DNA from: Streptomyces sp. CG4
GTDB lineage: Bacteria > Actinomycetota > Actinomycetes > Streptomycetales > Streptomycetaceae
Length of the DNA: 64,000 bases
NCBI RefSeq assembly: GCF_041080655.1
Contig: NZ_CP163525.1
Span: 1,736,001-1,800,000 of the forward strand
Direction of reading: 5' to 3'
Part shown: piece after piece, positions 61,873 to 64,000 of the stretch
Layout of the letters: each line of letters begins with the position of its first letter
Position numbering within the stretch: position 1 is the stretch's first letter
Position numbers and translations under genes: made by a program
The notes under the pieces: model-generated
Databases searched by the model: none
What the model saw: the letters and a program-made list of their open reading frames with translations, nothing else
Told to the model about the DNA's origin: nothing

Positions 61873-63120
61873 ATGCACAGATGGAGACTGAGGCTGTACG
61901 GCATCGTGTTCCTCGCCGTGCTCGCGCTGCTGCTGTCGCTCGCGGTGGCCGTCTACCAGCAGGCGTTCACGACCGTCGTGCCCATCACCCTGGAGGCCGA
62001 CGCCCTCGGCAACCAGCTCGATCCACGCGCCGACGTCAAGCTGCGCGGGTTGCTGGTCGGCGAGGTACGCGAGGTGCACGCGGACGGCACGAAGGCCACG
62101 CTCGACATCGCGCTCAAGCCCCGGTATGTGCCGTACATCCCCTCGGATGTGCACGCCCGCCTGCTGCCCAAGACGCTGTTCGGCGAGAAGTACGTCGACC
62201 TGGTCCCGCCCCCGCATTCCTCGGCCCGGCCCGTCCACGCAGGAGACGTCATCACCCAGGACCGTACGAAGGCCGGCATCGAGGTGCAGCAGCTGCTGAA
62301 CGACCTGCTGCCCCTGCTGCGCGCGGTCCGGCCCGGCCAACTCAACGCCACGCTCTCGGCGTTCGCCACCGCGCTGGAGGGCCGCGGCGACCGGATCGGC
62401 GACAACCTCACCCGGGTCGAGGGTTATCTGCGCCGGCTGAACCCGCACCTGCCCTCCCTCAAGGAGGACATCTCGCGGTTCGCGGACGTCGCCGAGGTGT
62501 ACGGCGATGCCGCGCCCGACCTGATGCGGATCCTGCGCAACACGGTCACCACCAGCCGCACGATCGTCGAGAAGAAGGACCAGCTGGCCGCCGCGCTGCG
62601 CTCGACCGCTGCCGTGGCGGACACGGCGCACGGCTTCCTGTCCGAGAACGGTGACCGGCTGATTACCCTGGGCCGGGTCTCCCGCCCCACGCTGGAGCTC
62701 TTCGCCCGCTACTCCCCCGAGTACCCGTGCCTGTTCCAGGGGCTCGCCCGGCAGGAGAAGGCGTCGGAGGACGCGTTCCGGGGCGGCGAGATGCGCATCA
62801 CCCTCGAAGTCGTCCGGCCGCAGGGCGCGTACCAGCCCGGTGAGGAGCCGGTGTACGGCGAGCGGTCCGGCCCGAACTGCCGCGGCCTGCCGCATCCGCA
62901 GGTGCCCGGGCCGAAACCCCGTCTCGACGACGGTACGTCGGCCGGAGGTTCCGGCGGCCCACTCCCCGGAGGTGTCAACGTGTCCGCCACCCGGGCCGAG
63001 CAGCGGGCCGTCGGCTCGCTCGTGGCCCCCGCCATGGGCGTCCCCGCGGACGAGGTGCCGCCGGTGGCGACCCTGCTGTTCGGGCCGCTCGCGCGCGGAA
63101 CGGCGGTGAGTGTCGCATGA
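61873..63120 (+). CDS. MCE-family substrate-binding protein (first mce gene)
   Basis: Taken from ATG 61873 (GTG 61858 and GTG 61867 are alternatives), the product is 415 residues. A single N-terminal membrane segment (LYGIVFLAVLALLLSLAVAVY) is followed by the MCE domain (ADALGNQLDPRADVKLRGLLVGEV, LPKTLFGEKYVDLVPP) and a long helical region (LLNDLLPLLRAVRPGQLNATL, DNLTRVEGYLRRLNPHLPSL). This is the Mce1A-like layout. It is coupled to the next mce gene by a 4-base overlap. Confidence 0.88.
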   Translation: MHRWRLRLYGIVFLAVLALLLSLAVAVYQQAFTTVVPITLEADALGNQLDPRADVKLRGLLVGEVREVHADGTKATLDIALKPRYVPYIPSDVHARLLPKTLFGEKYVDLVPPPHSSARPVHAGDVITQDRTKAGIEVQQLLNDLLPLLRAVRPGQLNATLSAFATALEGRGDRIGDNLTRVEGYLRRLNPHLPSLKEDISRFADVAEVYGDAAPDLMRILRNTVTTSRTIVEKKDQLAAALRSTAAVADTAHGFLSENGDRLITLGRVSRPTLELFARYSPEYPCLFQGLARQEKASEDAFRGGEMRITLEVVRPQGAYQPGEEPVYGERSGPNCRGLPHPQVPGPKPRLDDGTSAGGSGGPLPGGVNVSATRAEQRAVGSLVAPAMGVPADEVPPVATLLFGPLARGTAVSVA

Positions 63121-64000
63121 GCAGGCCAGGAGCCCGGCAGACCGCCGCCCCACTGATCAAGTTCAGCCTCTTCGCGCTGGTCACGATCGCGGCGACGGCG
63201 CTGCTCGCCGCCACCATCGTCAACGTCTCCTTCGCCCCGAAGGACAGCTACCACGCGGTGTTCACCGACGTGACCGGATTGGAGACCGGCGACGACATCA
63301 GAGTGGCCGGTGTGCGGGTCGGGGAGGTCGAGGACATCCGGATCAAGGACCGCACCCTGGCCGAGGTCACCTTCACCGTGACCGCGCAGCGGCCGCTGCT
63401 CGCGAGCACCCACGCGGTCGTCCGCTACCGCAACCTGGTCGGGCAGCGGTACATCGCGCTGACCGAGGGCACCGGCGACGGCACCACCCGGCTGCGGCCG
63501 GGCGGCACCATCCCGCTGTCCCGGACCCAGCCGGCCCTGGACCTCAACGCCCTGCTGAACGGTTTCAAGCCGCTGTTCGCCGCGCTCAGCCCGAGCGACG
63601 TCAACCAGCTCGCCACCGAGATCATCCAGACCCTCCAGGGCGAGGGCGGCACGGTGAACAGCCTGCTCGCGCACACGGCCTCGCTCACCAGCACCCTCGC
63701 CGACCGCGACCGGCTGATCGGCTCGGTGATCGGCAACCTCAACACTGTCCTGGAGACGCTCGACAAGCGCGGCTCCCGCTTCTCCGGGCTGCTCACGCAG
63801 TTGCGCCGGGTGGTCTCGGGGCTGGCCGCCGACCGCACCCCCATCGGGGAGTCGCTGGTGAGCATCGGCGACCTCACGGACGCCACATCGGGGCTGCTGA
63901 AGGACGTGCGTCCACCGCTGAAGGACGACATCGCCGGACTCGGCGATCTCACCGGAACGCTGAACAAGAACGAGAACACCGTGGAGGGCGTCCTGAAGCG
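63117..64000 (+). CDS. MCE-family protein (second mce gene), 3' end beyond window
   Basis: The ATG at 63117 overlaps the previous stop. The visible 294 residues have an N-terminal membrane segment (FSLFALVTIAATALLAATIVN), the MCE domain (FTDVTGLETGDDIRVAGVRVGEV, YRNLVGQRYIALTEG) and helical repeats (LNGFKPLFAALSPSDVNQLA). The gene is cut by the window edge. The order ATPase, two YrbE, mceA, mceB indicates a full mce operon continuing to the right. Confidence 0.88.
   Translation, partial: MSRPGARQTAAPLIKFSLFALVTIAATALLAATIVNVSFAPKDSYHAVFTDVTGLETGDDIRVAGVRVGEVEDIRIKDRTLAEVTFTVTAQRPLLASTHAVVRYRNLVGQRYIALTEGTGDGTTRLRPGGTIPLSRTQPALDLNALLNGFKPLFAALSPSDVNQLATEIIQTLQGEGGTVNSLLAHTASLTSTLADRDRLIGSVIGNLNTVLETLDKRGSRFSGLLTQLRRVVSGLAADRTPIGESLVSIGDLTDATSGLLKDVRPPLKDDIAGLGDLTGTLNKNENTVEGVLK

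Noticed and set aside
60382..63120. A 912-codon plus-strand frame across the mce genes
   Set aside because: Only its last 415 codons are real (the first mce gene); the earlier part is an off-frame reading of the YrbE genes.

Overview
The window is high-GC actinobacterial DNA and almost certainly comes from a Streptomyces chromosome. Pointers are frequent GTG/TTG starts, third-position GC bias, tandem IclR regulators, a secreted RNase Sa-type ribonuclease, and an mce/yrbE lipid-import locus. No rRNA, tRNA, CRISPR array or intact insertion sequence was seen. The abundance of truncated, frameshifted and juxtaposed gene pieces suggests a rearranging chromosome arm, but that is inference.

Layout. 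(a) 1-3,254: a tightly overlapping minus-strand operon of ArsR regulator, SulP anion transporter, FMN split-barrel protein, ATPase-type anti-sigma protein and STAS protein, with a palindromic operator upstream. (b) 3,400-6,650: small hypothetical genes, an EF-hand protein, a deleted HNH nuclease gene and an L,D-transpeptidase. (c) 6,954-26,905: a biosynthetic gene cluster. (d) 27,038-35,477: phosphoketolase, secreted ribonuclease, Ser/Thr kinase, aldehyde dehydrogenase, a tandem-repeat block and an aquaporin, with several gene remnants. (e) 35,666-51,632: regulators (two tandem IclR proteins, LysR, LuxR, MarR) interleaved with broken genes. (f) 51,645-56,161: an HbpS-like protein, a small putative TetR regulon marked by GAGAAC-N4-GTTCTC palindromes, and a cyanate operon (cynS, carbonic anhydrase, divergent cynR). 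(g) 56,203-64,000: a repeat-domain protein, lytic transglycosylase, ECF sigma factor and the start of an mce operon that runs off the window.

The main system is the cluster at about 7-27 kb. Two transcription units diverge at 22.5 kb. The minus-strand unit encodes a LeuA homologue, a haem-oxygenase-like diiron oxidase (BelK/HrmI type), a 2OG-Fe dioxygenase (BelL/HrmJ type), a DapF-fold protein, a molybdopterin oxidoreductase and an M24 peptidase-fold protein. The plus-strand unit encodes a methyltransferase, an AMP-ligase, LeuC and LeuD. To the left lie a second adenylate-forming ligase, an ATP-grasp ligase, an MFS exporter, an alpha/beta hydrolase and regulators. Together these match the logic of belactosin biosynthesis. 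LeuA/C/D homologues build an alkylmalate that is methylated and activated to a beta-lactone. Lysine is N-oxidised to 6-nitronorleucine, cyclopropanated, and reduced to aminocyclopropylalanine. Ligases rather than an NRPS join the parts. The DapF-fold protein has lost both catalytic cysteines, so its role in the cluster is open.
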